A DNA stretch of 11,231 nucleotides from Afipia sp. (GTDB taxonomy: Bacteria > Pseudomonadota > Alphaproteobacteria > Rhizobiales > Xanthobacteraceae). Below, piece after piece: positions 1-7,442 of this stretch. The translations under genes were made by a program, and so were the position numbers. Location: the NCBI GenBank assembly GCA_020056155.1, contig JAGVII010000603.1:1-11231 (forward strand), in the 5' to 3' direction. The notes beneath the pieces are model-generated. The model had not been told where the DNA came from and made no database searches. It saw only the letters and a program-made list of their open reading frames with translations. Within the stretch, counting starts at the first letter, position 1. Each line of letters opens with the position of its first letter.

Positions 1-59
1 AACAAGCACTTTTCGCGCCAAGGTGTGATATTATATGATCCGAAACATCTGATGAGGCG
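1..59 (+). promoter_or_regulatory. Upstream region of the TetR-type regulator gene
   Basis: This short leader contains an AT-rich island at 27-39 (TATTATATGAT within it) that stands out against the GC-rich surroundings and could hold a -10 element. I see no good -35 hexamer at the right distance. The bases GAGG at 54-57 lie five bases before the ATG at 63 and can serve as the ribosome binding site. The window starts here, so the full promoter cannot be judged. Confidence 0.25.
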
Positions 60-62
60 GTG

Positions 63-686
63 ATGCGATATTCCAAGGATCACAAGGCGGAAACCCACGA
101 GCGGATCGTGAAGAACGCGTCCGTTCGCCTGCGCGAGCGTGGCGCGGCAAGCCTTGGGGTGGCCGAACTGATGAAGGAAGCCGGTCTCACCCACGGTGGA
201 TTCTATGCTCACTTTGCGTCCCGCGATGCGCTGATCAGCGAGGCTTTCGCCCATGCGATGCAGCAGACGACCGGGCGGTGGCGCAAGCGGGCTGAGCAGG
301 CGACCGACGGCAAGCGTCTGGCCGCAATCGTGAACGGGTATCTCACGGCCGAACATCGCGACGACACTGGTAACGGCTGTGCCTTGCCGTCGCTGGGCGT
401 CGAGGTGTCGCGCGCGAGTCCAAAAACCCGCAAGGCTTTCACCAGCAAGCTCGAGGACATGATCGCGATGCTTGCGGAGCAATTTCCGGACTTGCCTGCA
501 AAGACGGCTCGCCGCGAAGCTATCGCTGTTGTTGCAACCATCATGGGGGCGATGATTCTGGCGCGCGCGGCAGGGACGGGCGAATTCTCGGACGAGATCC
601 TCGGCGCCGGCCGTCACGCCGCGCTGCGGGGCGAGAACGCGGCAAAACCGCGCACGAGGAAGCCTAAACCGAAGACCGCGGCCTGA
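63..686 (+). CDS. TetR/AcrR family transcriptional regulator
   Basis: This is a probable DNA-binding repressor of 207 residues, the usual length for the family. The N-terminal helix-turn-helix lies at about residues 12-58. Its recognition region (LTHGGFYAHFASRDAL, about 42-57) matches the classic TetR pattern of a Gly-x-Phe-Tyr-x-His-Phe turn. The remainder should be the all-helical ligand-binding and dimerisation domain. The tail from about residue 193 is strongly basic and proline-rich (KPRTRKPKPKTAA), which is not part of the core fold. A GTG at 60 directly precedes the ATG at 63; I chose the ATG because GAGG at 54-57 is better spaced for it. The gene points the same way as the valine-pathway genes that begin 115 bases downstream, so control of those genes is plausible. 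It is an inference from position only, since many mms clusters use regulators of other families. The ligand is unknown. Confidence 0.9.
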   Translation: MRYSKDHKAETHERIVKNASVRLRERGAASLGVAELMKEAGLTHGGFYAHFASRDALISEAFAHAMQQTTGRWRKRAEQATDGKRLAAIVNGYLTAEHRDDTGNGCALPSLGVEVSRASPKTRKAFTSKLEDMIAMLAEQFPDLPAKTARREAIAVVATIMGAMILARAAGTGEFSDEILGAGRHAALRGENAAKPRTRKPKPKTAA

Positions 687-801
687 ACGCCGGGCAATAT
701 CTCTTTGCATTGCACGCCACCGTGCTGTGCGCAGAACCGGGTTCCTAATCCGGCTATGACGGTGCTAGAACCTTCGAAACATTCGCTTTTGGAGGATACG
801 C
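687..801 (+). promoter_or_regulatory. Intergenic control region before mmsA, with ribosome binding site
   Basis: These 115 bases probably carry the promoter of the mmsA cluster. A strong GGAGG at 791-795 lies six bases before the mmsA ATG and fixes that start. Several small inverted repeats are visible: GCACG/CGTGC at 712-716 and 721-725, GAACC/GGTTC at 734-738 and 740-744 around one central base, and a second GAACC at 768-772 that can also pair with 740-744. The 734-744 dyad is a candidate operator, but these are short and could be chance. I cannot identify -35 and -10 boxes with confidence. Confidence 0.35.
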
Positions 802-2298
802 ATGCGCACGATCGGTCATTTTATTGACGGTAAGGAAGTCAAGGGCACGTCGGGCCGGTTTGCGGACGTCTTCGAGCCGATGACGGGTGAAGTGCAGGCC
901 AAGGTTGCGTTGGCATCCAAGGCGGAGATGCGCGCTGCGGTTGAGAACGCTGTGGCCGCGCAGGTCGGGTGGGCGAACACCAATCCACAGCGCCGCGCCC
1001 GCGTGATGATGAAATTCCTCGAATTGGTGCAGCGCGACTACGACAAGCTCGCGGAACTGCTGGCGCGCGAGCACGGCAAGACGGTTCCCGACGCCAAGGG
1101 CGACATCCAGCGCGGGCTCGAAGTGGCTGAATTCGCCTGCGGTATTCCGCACCTGATGAAGGGCGAATACACCGAGGGTGCTGGCCCCGGCATCGACATC
1201 TATTCGATGCGGCAGCCCTTGGGAGTGGTCGCCGGCATCACGCCGTTCAACTTCCCGGCGATGATCCCGATGTGGAAATTCGCGCCTGCGATCGCCTGCG
1301 GCAACGCGTTTATTCTCAAGCCGTCGGAGCGCGATCCCGGCGTGCCGATGGCGCTGGCTGCCTTGATGATCGAGGCGGGCCTGCCGCCGGGCGTCCTGAA
1401 CTGCGTCAACGGCGACAAGGAAGCCGTCGATGCGATTCTCGACGATCCGGACATTCGCGCCGTGGGCTTCGTCGGCTCTTCGCCGATCGCGCAGTACATC
1501 TATGAGCGCTCGGCCGCCACCGGCAAGCGTGCGCAGTGCTTTGGCGGCGCCAAGAACCACGCCATCATCATGCCGGATGCGGATATGGACCAGACCGTCG
1601 ATGCGCTGATCGGCGCGGGCTACGGTTCGGCGGGCGAACGCTGCATGGCGATCTCGGTCGCGGTGCCGGTGGGCAAGACCACGGCGGACCGCCTGATGGA
1701 AAAACTCATTCCGCGCGTCGAAAGCCTCAAGATCGGTCCCTCGACCGATCCGTCCGCGGACTTCGGCCCGCTGGTGACCCAGGCGGCGCTGGATCGCGTC
1801 AAGGATTACGTCGAGATCGGTATCAAGGAAGGCGCGACACTCGCCGTCGACGGCCGCGGCTTCAAGATGCAGGGCTATGAGAAGGGCTTCTACATGGGTG
1901 GCTGTCTGTTCGACAACGTCACCAAGGACATGCGCATCTACAAGGAAGAGATCTTCGGCCCTGTGCTCTCGGTGATGCGCGCCCACGACTACAATGAAGC
2001 GCTGGCGCTGCCGTCCGACCACGACTACGGCAACGGCGTTGCGATCTTCACCCGCGACGGCGACGCGGCGCGCGATTTTGCGGCCAAGGTCAATGTCGGC
2101 ATGGTCGGCATCAACGTGCCGATCCCGGTTCCGATTGCGTACTACACTTTCGGCGGCTGGAAGAAGTCCGGCTTCGGCGATCTCAACCAGCATGGTCCAG
2201 ATTCGATCCGCTTCTACACCAAGACCAAGACCGTCACCTCGCGCTGGCCGTCCGGTGTCAAGGACGGTGCGGAGTTCTCCATCCCGACGATGAACTAG
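802..2298 (+). CDS. mmsA: CoA-acylating methylmalonate-semialdehyde dehydrogenase (MmsA)
   Basis: The enzyme oxidises methylmalonate semialdehyde with NAD+ and CoA to propionyl-CoA and CO2, the last step of distal valine breakdown. It also acts on malonate semialdehyde in related pathways. The 498 residues match the family length. It is a full aldehyde dehydrogenase fold: GITPFNFPAMIPMW at about 145-158 includes the oxyanion Asn150, and the nucleophile is Cys281 in GSAGERCMAISVAV. Where water-using aldehyde dehydrogenases have a general-base Glu (ELGGK motif), this protein reads CFGGAKNH at about 246-253. The missing Glu fits a CoA-dependent enzyme. The ATG at 802 has GGAGG at 791-795. The next gene begins 71 bases downstream, with a palindromic repeat between them. 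The neighbouring hydrolase and MmsB homologue support the valine role over inositol catabolism (IolA). Function is a family assignment; substrate choice is inferred from context. Confidence 0.96.
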   Translation: MRTIGHFIDGKEVKGTSGRFADVFEPMTGEVQAKVALASKAEMRAAVENAVAAQVGWANTNPQRRARVMMKFLELVQRDYDKLAELLAREHGKTVPDAKGDIQRGLEVAEFACGIPHLMKGEYTEGAGPGIDIYSMRQPLGVVAGITPFNFPAMIPMWKFAPAIACGNAFILKPSERDPGVPMALAALMIEAGLPPGVLNCVNGDKEAVDAILDDPDIRAVGFVGSSPIAQYIYERSAATGKRAQCFGGAKNHAIIMPDADMDQTVDALIGAGYGSAGERCMAISVAVPVGKTTADRLMEKLIPRVESLKIGPSTDPSADFGPLVTQAALDRVKDYVEIGIKEGATLAVDGRGFKMQGYEKGFYMGGCLFDNVTKDMRIYKEEIFGPVLSVMRAHDYNEALALPSDHDYGNGVAIFTRDGDAARDFAAKVNVGMVGINVPIPVPIAYYTFGGWKKSGFGDLNQHGPDSIRFYTKTKTVTSRWPSGVKDGAEFSIPTMN

Positions 2299-2300
2299 CC

Positions 2301-2349
2301 AGGCATGATCCGGAAAAGTGGTAGCCGGTTTTCCGACAAGATCATGCCT
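2301..2349. repeat. Two-stage palindromic repeat between mmsA and the acyl-CoA dehydrogenase gene
   Basis: The outer arms AGGCATGATC (2301-2310) and GATCATGCCT (2340-2349) are perfect 10-base inverted repeats. Directly inside, CGGAAAA (2311-2317) pairs with TTTTCCG (2329-2335), leaving an 11-base loop and a one-sided bulge of four bases (ACAA, 2336-2339). The hairpin starts two bases after the mmsA stop codon and ends 20 bases before the next start codon. No T-run follows, so it is not a standard intrinsic terminator. From memory, palindromes of nearly this sequence recur in intergenic DNA of Bradyrhizobium relatives; this was not searched. Confidence 0.85.
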
Positions 2350-2369
2350 CCATCAAAGATGAGCGCGCC

Positions 2370-3515
2370 ATGCAATTCGCTCTGACCGAGGATCAAATCG
2401 CGGTTCGCGACATGGCGCGCGAATTCGCCGCCGAGAAGATCGCGCCCTTTGCGTTGAAATGGGACGAGGAAAAATTCTTTCCCGTCGATGTGATGCGTGA
2501 AGCGGCGGCGCTCGGTATCGGCGGCATCTATATCCGCGACGATGTCGGCGGTTCGGCCCTGACGCGGTTCGATGCCGCGCTGATCTTCGAGGCGCTGGCA
2601 ACCGGATGTCCCACCGTCTCGGCTTTCATCTCGATCCACAACATGGCTTCGTGGATGATCGACCACTATGGCTCGGACGCGCAGCGCCAGAAATGGCTCC
2701 CGCGTCTTTGCACGATGGAGCTGCTGGCGAGCTATTGCCTCACCGAACCGGGCGCGGGTTCGGACGCGGCGGCGCTCAGCACACGCGCGGTACGTGACGG
2801 CGATCATTACATCCTGAACGGTCAGAAGCAGTTCATTTCCGGTGCAGGCGCAAGCGGCATCTACGTTGTGATGGCGCGGACCGGGGGCAACGGAGCGGGC
2901 GGCATTTCCACGCTGGTGGTCGAGGGCGACGCGCCGGGGCTGTCGTTCGGTGCCAACGAACGCAAGATGGGCTGGAATGCCCAGCCGACTCGATCCGTGA
3001 TCTTCGAGAACGTGCGGGTTCCTGTCGCCAATCGCATCGGCGAGGAGGGCATCGGCTTCAAGATCGCCATGTCCGGCCTGGACGGCGGCCGCCTCAACAT
3101 CGCGGCTTGCTCGCTCGGCGGCGCACAGTCAGCACTCGACAAGTCGCTCTCTTACCTGAAAGAGCGCAGAGCCTTCGGTCAGCGGCTCGACGAATTCCAG
3201 GCGCTGCAGTTCCGGCTCGCCGACATGGCCATCGAGCTGGAAGCCGCGCGCTCGTTCCTGTGGAGGGCCGCTGCGGCGCTCGACCGCAAGGACCCTGACG
3301 CAACCATGCTTTGCGCCATGGCCAAGCGCTTCGGCACCGATGCGGGCTTCGAAATCGCCAATCAGGCGCTGCAACTGCACGGCGGATACGGTTATCTGGC
3401 GGAGTACGGCGTCGAGAAAATTGTACGGGATCTGCGTGTGCATCAAATTCTTGAAGGGACTAACGAAATCATGCGCGTGATCGTTGCGCGCAAGCTGATC
3501 GAAGGTGCACGATGA
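2370..3515 (+). CDS. Acyl-CoA dehydrogenase, probable isobutyryl-CoA dehydrogenase
   Basis: This FAD enzyme most likely oxidises isobutyryl-CoA to methacrylyl-CoA and passes electrons to electron-transfer flavoprotein. It is 381 residues long, typical of the family. The N-terminal helical domain is followed by the middle beta domain with YCLTEPGAGSD at about 122-132, a flavin and substrate contact segment. The C-terminal helical domain has RRAFGQRLDEFQ at about 266-277, QLHGGYGY at about 335-342, and the catalytic base Glu362 in ILEGTNEIMR. A catalytic Glu at this C-terminal position is usual for short-chain and isobutyryl-CoA dehydrogenases (ACAD8-like) and differs from isovaleryl-CoA dehydrogenase. 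Ribosome-binding signal before ATG 2370 is weak (GAG at 2361-2363). Its stop overlaps the next start as ATGA at 3512-3515, implying translational coupling to the hydrolase. Substrate assignment rests mainly on the flanking valine genes; a general short-chain acyl-CoA dehydrogenase is the alternative. Confidence 0.92.
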   Translation: MQFALTEDQIAVRDMAREFAAEKIAPFALKWDEEKFFPVDVMREAAALGIGGIYIRDDVGGSALTRFDAALIFEALATGCPTVSAFISIHNMASWMIDHYGSDAQRQKWLPRLCTMELLASYCLTEPGAGSDAAALSTRAVRDGDHYILNGQKQFISGAGASGIYVVMARTGGNGAGGISTLVVEGDAPGLSFGANERKMGWNAQPTRSVIFENVRVPVANRIGEEGIGFKIAMSGLDGGRLNIAACSLGGAQSALDKSLSYLKERRAFGQRLDEFQALQFRLADMAIELEAARSFLWRAAAALDRKDPDATMLCAMAKRFGTDAGFEIANQALQLHGGYGYLAEYGVEKIVRDLRVHQILEGTNEIMRVIVARKLIEGAR

Positions 3516-4600
3516 GCGCGCATGCGGCGATGGCTGAATCACCGGAGAAGGACCTGATCGCCTGCCGCGAGGGCGCGGCCGGAATCATCCGGTTGAACCG
3601 TCCCAAGGCGATCAACGCGCTGACGCTCGAGATGACGCGCGAGATCTTGGCTGCGCTTGATGAATTCGAGGCGGACCCGGGCGTGTCGCTGGTCCTTCTG
3701 GAAGGCGCCGGTGAGCGCGGACTGTGTGCCGGCGGCGACATTCGCGGTCTTTATGAAAGCGCGAAAGCGGGAGGCGATCTCGGGCCGGTGTTCTGGCGCG
3801 AGGAATACATCCTGAATGCGCGCATTCCGGAATTTCCGAAGCCCTATGTTGCCTACATGGACGGCCTCGTCATGGGCGGCGGCGTCGGGCTGTCGGCGCA
3901 TGGCGCGCATCGGATCGTGACCGACAAGACGAAAATGGCGATGCCCGAGGTCGGTCTGGGTTTCTTTCCGGACGTGGGTGGCACGTGGCTGCTGTCGCGC
4001 GCGCCCGGCGAGATCGGCACCTACTTTGCCCTGACCGGGCAAACCATGACCGGCGCCGATGCGGTCTATGCGGGTGCGGCGGACGTACTGATTGCATCGA
4101 GCAAATGGCCGGCGCTGCGCGACGCACTGACCAACGCGCCGCTGCGGGCGACCAGCGACGATGTTCGTGCGATCATGACGCAATATGCAGCGGCCGATGT
4201 TCAGGCGCCGGTTGCGGCCCATCGCGAGCAGATCGACCGGGCTTTCGCCCACGATACGATGGAAGCGATCGTGGCCGCGCTGAAGCAGGATGGTTCGGAG
4301 TTTGCGCTGGCGACGCTCAAAGCGCTGTCGGAAAAATCGCCGACCGCCCTCAAGGTGACACTGGAACTGCTGCGCCGTGCGCGCACTTCCAAATCGCTCA
4401 AGGAAAGCCTCGTTCGCGAATACAACTCGGCGCTGGCGGTTTTCACGAGCGCTGAATTTGTCGAGGGTGTTCGCGCAGCCATCATCGACAAGGATCGCAA
4501 CCCGAAGTGGTCGCCGTCTCGGATCGAGGATGTCACGCCTGATATCGTCGAAAAGTATTTCGCGCCGAACGGCACTTACAGGCTGGTCTTTCCAGATTGA
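3512..4600 (+). CDS. 3-hydroxyisobutyryl-CoA hydrolase (crotonase superfamily)
   Basis: The protein probably hydrolyses 3-hydroxyisobutyryl-CoA to free 3-hydroxyisobutyrate and CoA, keeping reactive methacrylyl-CoA from accumulating. At 362 residues it is about 100 longer than a simple enoyl-CoA hydratase, which matches HIBCH-type hydrolases. The crotonase core shows LCAGGDIRGLYE at about 71-82 and YMDGLVMGGGVGLSAHG at about 115-131, which together form the oxyanion hole. MPEVGLGFFPDVGGTWLLSR at about 144-163 contains Glu146, the probable catalytic acid, and Asp154. AAGG at 3502-3505 lies six bases before ATG 3512, and the gene overlaps the upstream stop by four bases. An in-frame ATG at 3530 is a weaker alternative start. 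Databases often label such proteins enoyl-CoA hydratase/isomerase, but the length, the FFPDVGG segment and MmsB next door favour the hydrolase. A side activity as a hydratase cannot be excluded from sequence. Confidence 0.9.
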   Translation: MSAHAAMAESPEKDLIACREGAAGIIRLNRPKAINALTLEMTREILAALDEFEADPGVSLVLLEGAGERGLCAGGDIRGLYESAKAGGDLGPVFWREEYILNARIPEFPKPYVAYMDGLVMGGGVGLSAHGAHRIVTDKTKMAMPEVGLGFFPDVGGTWLLSRAPGEIGTYFALTGQTMTGADAVYAGAADVLIASSKWPALRDALTNAPLRATSDDVRAIMTQYAAADVQAPVAAHREQIDRAFAHDTMEAIVAALKQDGSEFALATLKALSEKSPTALKVTLELLRRARTSKSLKESLVREYNSALAVFTSAEFVEGVRAAIIDKDRNPKWSPSRIEDVTPDIVEKYFAPNGTYRLVFPD

Positions 4601-4638
4601 CGACACTGAATAACGAACAACGATAACGAGGGCAGGAA

Positions 4639-5523
4639 ATGGCAAATATCGCGTTCATCGGTCTCGGCAACATGGGCGGACCCATGGCGGCTAACCTCGT
4701 CAAGGCAGGTCACAAGGTTCAGGGATTCGACCTTGTTCAGGCATCGAAGGACGCGGCCAAAGCAGACGGCGTCGGCATCGCGGCGAGTGCAGCGGAGGCG
4801 GTCAAGGACGCGCAGATCGTCATCACCATGCTTCCTGCGGGCAAGCACGTTCTCGGCGTGTGGAAAGAGATCGTTCCGTCGGTCGGCAAGAACACGCTGA
4901 TGATCGATTGTTCGACGATCGATGTGGAAAGCGCGCGGCTTGCGCACGCTCACGCCACCGAACACAACTTGCCGTCGATCGACGCCCCCGTGTCCGGCGG
5001 CACGGGCGGCGCCAAGGGTGCGACGTTGACCTTCATGTGCGGCGGGACTGCCGCGGCATTTGCGGCTGCAAAGCCCGTTCTGGAAAACATGGGCAAGAAG
5101 GTCGTCCATTGCGGCGAGGCCGGAGCAGGGCAGGCGGCCAAGATCTGCAACAACATGATCCTCGGTATTTCGATGATCGGCGTATCGGAGGCCTTCGCGC
5201 TCGGCGAGAAACTCGGCCTGTCGCATCAGGCGCTGTTCGATGTGGCCTCGACCTCGTCGGGACAGTGCTGGTCGCTGACCACGTATTGTCCGGTGCCGGG
5301 TCCGGTTCCGGCTTCGCCCGCCAACAACGAGTACAAGCCGGGGTTCGCCGCAGCTCTGATGCTGAAGGATTTGCGTCTGTCGCAGGAAGCCGCGAAGGCT
5401 GCCGGTGCCGCCACGCCGCTCGGCGCGCATGCCGAAAGCATCTATGATGCCTTCGAGAAGGCCGGGCATGGCGGAGTCGATTTTTCCGGTATCATCAAGC
5501 ATGTTCGTGGGCTGGCGAAATAG
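4639..5523 (+). CDS. mmsB: 3-hydroxyisobutyrate dehydrogenase (MmsB)
   Basis: This NAD(P)-dependent enzyme converts 3-hydroxyisobutyrate to methylmalonate semialdehyde, the substrate of MmsA encoded upstream. It has 294 residues, the usual length for the beta-hydroxyacid dehydrogenase family. The N-terminal Rossmann domain begins with IAFIGLGNMGGPMAANL (GLGNMG at 8-13), and Asp31 ends the second beta strand, suggesting NAD+ rather than NADP+. Substrate-binding DAPVSGGTGGAKGA lies at about 115-128. The catalytic Lys168 sits in GAGQAAKICNNM. The helical C-terminal domain includes SSGQCWSLTTYCPVPGPVP (about 209-227), typical of 3-hydroxyisobutyrate dehydrogenases rather than tartronate semialdehyde reductases. 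GAGGG at 4628-4632 is six bases before the ATG. It starts 38 bases after the hydrolase gene with no terminator seen between them. Confidence 0.95.
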   Translation: MANIAFIGLGNMGGPMAANLVKAGHKVQGFDLVQASKDAAKADGVGIAASAAEAVKDAQIVITMLPAGKHVLGVWKEIVPSVGKNTLMIDCSTIDVESARLAHAHATEHNLPSIDAPVSGGTGGAKGATLTFMCGGTAAAFAAAKPVLENMGKKVVHCGEAGAGQAAKICNNMILGISMIGVSEAFALGEKLGLSHQALFDVASTSSGQCWSLTTYCPVPGPVPASPANNEYKPGFAAALMLKDLRLSQEAAKAAGAATPLGAHAESIYDAFEKAGHGGVDFSGIIKHVRGLAK

Positions 5524-5532
5524 GATTCCTTG

Positions 5533-7260
5533 ATGACGACCTTCCAGGACGCGCGCGCTTTCCTGCTTAAGCATCGTACCGATTACGACACGGCCGTCGC
5601 CCGGTTCCGCTGGCCGGATCAGAAACAGTTCAACTGGGCGCTCGACTGGTTCGACGCTGGCCTGGCCGGCGATCCCGAAAGCCGGGATCGCACGGCGCTC
5701 TGGATCGTCGATGCCGCGACGAACACCGAGACGAAACTGTCGTTCGCGGCGTTGTCGCGCCGCTCCAACCAGACGGCGAACTTCCTGCGCGATCTGGGAC
5801 TCAAACGCGGCGATCACCTGCTGTTGTTGCTCGGCAACGTGGTGCCGTTGTGGGAGACCATGCTCGCCGCCATGAAGCTCGGCGTCATCGTGATTCCGGC
5901 GACGACGCTGCTGACAGCGGACGAATTGCGTGACCGGCTTGATCGCGGCAAGGCCAAGATCGTGGTCGCGACGCAGGATCAGGTTGCTAAATTTGAAGGC
6001 CTCGGCGGTGAGGATTTCACCAAAATTGTCGTCGCAGCCACGTCCGAACACAAAGGCTGGCGCAGGTTCGAAGACGCAGCGAACTATCCGGAGACGTTCA
6101 CGCCGGACGGCGCGACCAATGCGAACGATCCGATGCTGCTGTACTTCACGTCCGGCACCACGGCCAAGCCGAAGCTCGTATTGCACAGCCATCGCAGCTA
6201 TCCGGTCGGGTCGCTGTCCACGATGTACTGGCTCGGACTTCAGCCGGGCGACATTCATCTCAACATTTCGTCGCCGGGCTGGGCCAAGCATGCGTGGAGC
6301 TGCTTTTTCTCGCCATGGAATGCCGGCGCAACCATCTTCATCGTCAATCAGCCGCGTTTCGATGCAAAAGGTTTGCTGGCCACGGTCGCGCGCTGTGGCG
6401 TGACGACGCTGTGCGCGCCGCCGACCGTATGGCGGCTGTTCATTCAGGAGCGGCTTGCGGACTACAAGGTTTCGGTGCGCGAAGTCTGCGGCGCTGGCGA
6501 GCCGCTCAATCCGGAAGTCATCGATCAGGTGAAGGCCGCCTGGGGGCTGACGATCCGCGACGGTTACGGCCAGACCGAGACGACTGCGCTGGCCGGCAAT
6601 TCGCCGGGACAGGCGGTGAAGGTCGGTTCGATGGGGCGGCCGATGCCGGGCTACAAGGTTCAGGTGGCCGATGCTGACGGCAATCCGGCGAAAGAGGGAG
6701 AGGTGCGTCTCGTGCTCGGCGTGGATCGCCCGGCGGGGCTGATGCTCGGTTATCAAGGTGATGACGGCAAACCGAAAGGCGCGGACGGCGAGGTCTATCA
6801 GACCGGCGACGTGGTGTTTCTCGATGACGATGGTTACCTGACCTTCGTGGGCCGTTCCGACGACGTGTTCAAATCGTCCGATTATCGCATCAGTCCGTTC
6901 GAACTCGAAAGCGTGTTGCTGGAGCATGAACTGGTTGCCGAGGCGGCTGTGGTGCCGACGCCGGACCCGATCCGCCTCGCGCTTCCGAAGGCTTATGTTT
7001 CGGTTGTGCCGGGCACCGCGATGACGCGGGATACGGCACTGTCGATCTTCAGGTACGTGCATTCGCGGCTGGCGCCGTTCAAGCGCATCCGCCGGATCGA
7101 ACTGGTGACGGAGCTGCCGAAAACCATTTCCGGCAAGATTCGCCGCGTGCAGCTTCGGCGTCTCGAGCACGACAACGACCGCAAGGACGCGCTGCGCGGC
7201 CAGGAATTCCGCGAGGAGGATTTTCCGGAACTGCAGGCCGGGCAGAGCGCCACACGGTAA
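5533..7260 (+). CDS. Acyl-CoA synthetase (AMP-forming), medium-chain/ACSM-like
   Basis: The enzyme should activate a free carboxylic acid to its CoA thioester through an acyl-adenylate. Its 575 residues cover the whole fold. The ATP-binding loop YFTSGTTAKPKL lies at about 204-215, the DGYGQTETT adenylate motif in the middle, and YQTGDVVFLDDDGYLTFVGR followed by a hinge region further on. PKTISGKIRR near the C-terminus carries the catalytic Lys535. The overall look (FNWALDWFDAGL at the N-terminus) resembles the ACSM-type acyl-CoA synthetase clade rather than acetyl-CoA synthetase or 4-coumarate ligases. I chose ATG 5533 over the TTG at 5530 because AGGA at 5522-5525 is seven bases before the ATG. 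The gene starts nine bases after the mmsB stop, so it very likely shares its transcript. Activation of isobutyrate or propionate would make sense here, but the substrate cannot be read from the sequence. Confidence 0.9.
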   Translation: MTTFQDARAFLLKHRTDYDTAVARFRWPDQKQFNWALDWFDAGLAGDPESRDRTALWIVDAATNTETKLSFAALSRRSNQTANFLRDLGLKRGDHLLLLLGNVVPLWETMLAAMKLGVIVIPATTLLTADELRDRLDRGKAKIVVATQDQVAKFEGLGGEDFTKIVVAATSEHKGWRRFEDAANYPETFTPDGATNANDPMLLYFTSGTTAKPKLVLHSHRSYPVGSLSTMYWLGLQPGDIHLNISSPGWAKHAWSCFFSPWNAGATIFIVNQPRFDAKGLLATVARCGVTTLCAPPTVWRLFIQERLADYKVSVREVCGAGEPLNPEVIDQVKAAWGLTIRDGYGQTETTALAGNSPGQAVKVGSMGRPMPGYKVQVADADGNPAKEGEVRLVLGVDRPAGLMLGYQGDDGKPKGADGEVYQTGDVVFLDDDGYLTFVGRSDDVFKSSDYRISPFELESVLLEHELVAEAAVVPTPDPIRLALPKAYVSVVPGTAMTRDTALSIFRYVHSRLAPFKRIRRIELVTELPKTISGKIRRVQLRRLEHDNDRKDALRGQEFREEDFPELQAGQSATR

Positions 7261-7442
7261 CGCTCAGGTCAGTTTTTCAGGCACAGATCCCGTCCGGGGC
7301 CCGTTTGAAACGGAGTCCAGCCGCTGTTCCCGGCAGGAGCGAACACGCCCGGACATTGGCGCTGTCCGCAAATTTCGCTTGGCCGAGCGGCTGATCTGTG
7401 GAATGTGCCAACCCAGTTGGAATTTCAGCCGGGAGATGGTTC
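7261..7442 (+). promoter_or_regulatory. Gap between the valine cluster and the MaoC/SDR run, with small palindromes
   Basis: These 182 bases form the longest non-coding stretch in the window and likely separate two transcription units. A perfect 13-base dyad CCGTTT-G-AAACGG lies at 7301-7313, adjoining GGGCCC at 7297-7302. A second dyad, CCAAC-CCA-GTTGG, lies at 7408-7420. Either could be an operator or a short hairpin. GGAG at 7432-7435 is a plausible ribosome binding site for the GTG at 7443. I see no T-run terminator for the upstream cluster and no convincing promoter boxes. The reading frame is open from a GTG at 7398, but I see no ribosome binding site for that start. Confidence 0.35.

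Noticed and set aside
754..2193. A 479-codon - strand open frame opposite mmsA
   Set aside because: The composition is Arg, His, Asp and Val rich with no known domain, and the + strand has full mmsA motifs over the same bases.
3539..4645. A 368-codon - strand open frame opposite the hydrolase gene
   Set aside because: It mirrors the hydrolase gene almost end to end and has no recognisable motif.
4576..7170. An 864-codon open frame on the - strand opposite mmsB and the acyl-CoA synthetase gene
   Set aside because: It is antisense to two clearly recognised genes, reads as Arg/His-rich low-quality protein with no motif, and is the usual by-product of GC-rich codon bias.
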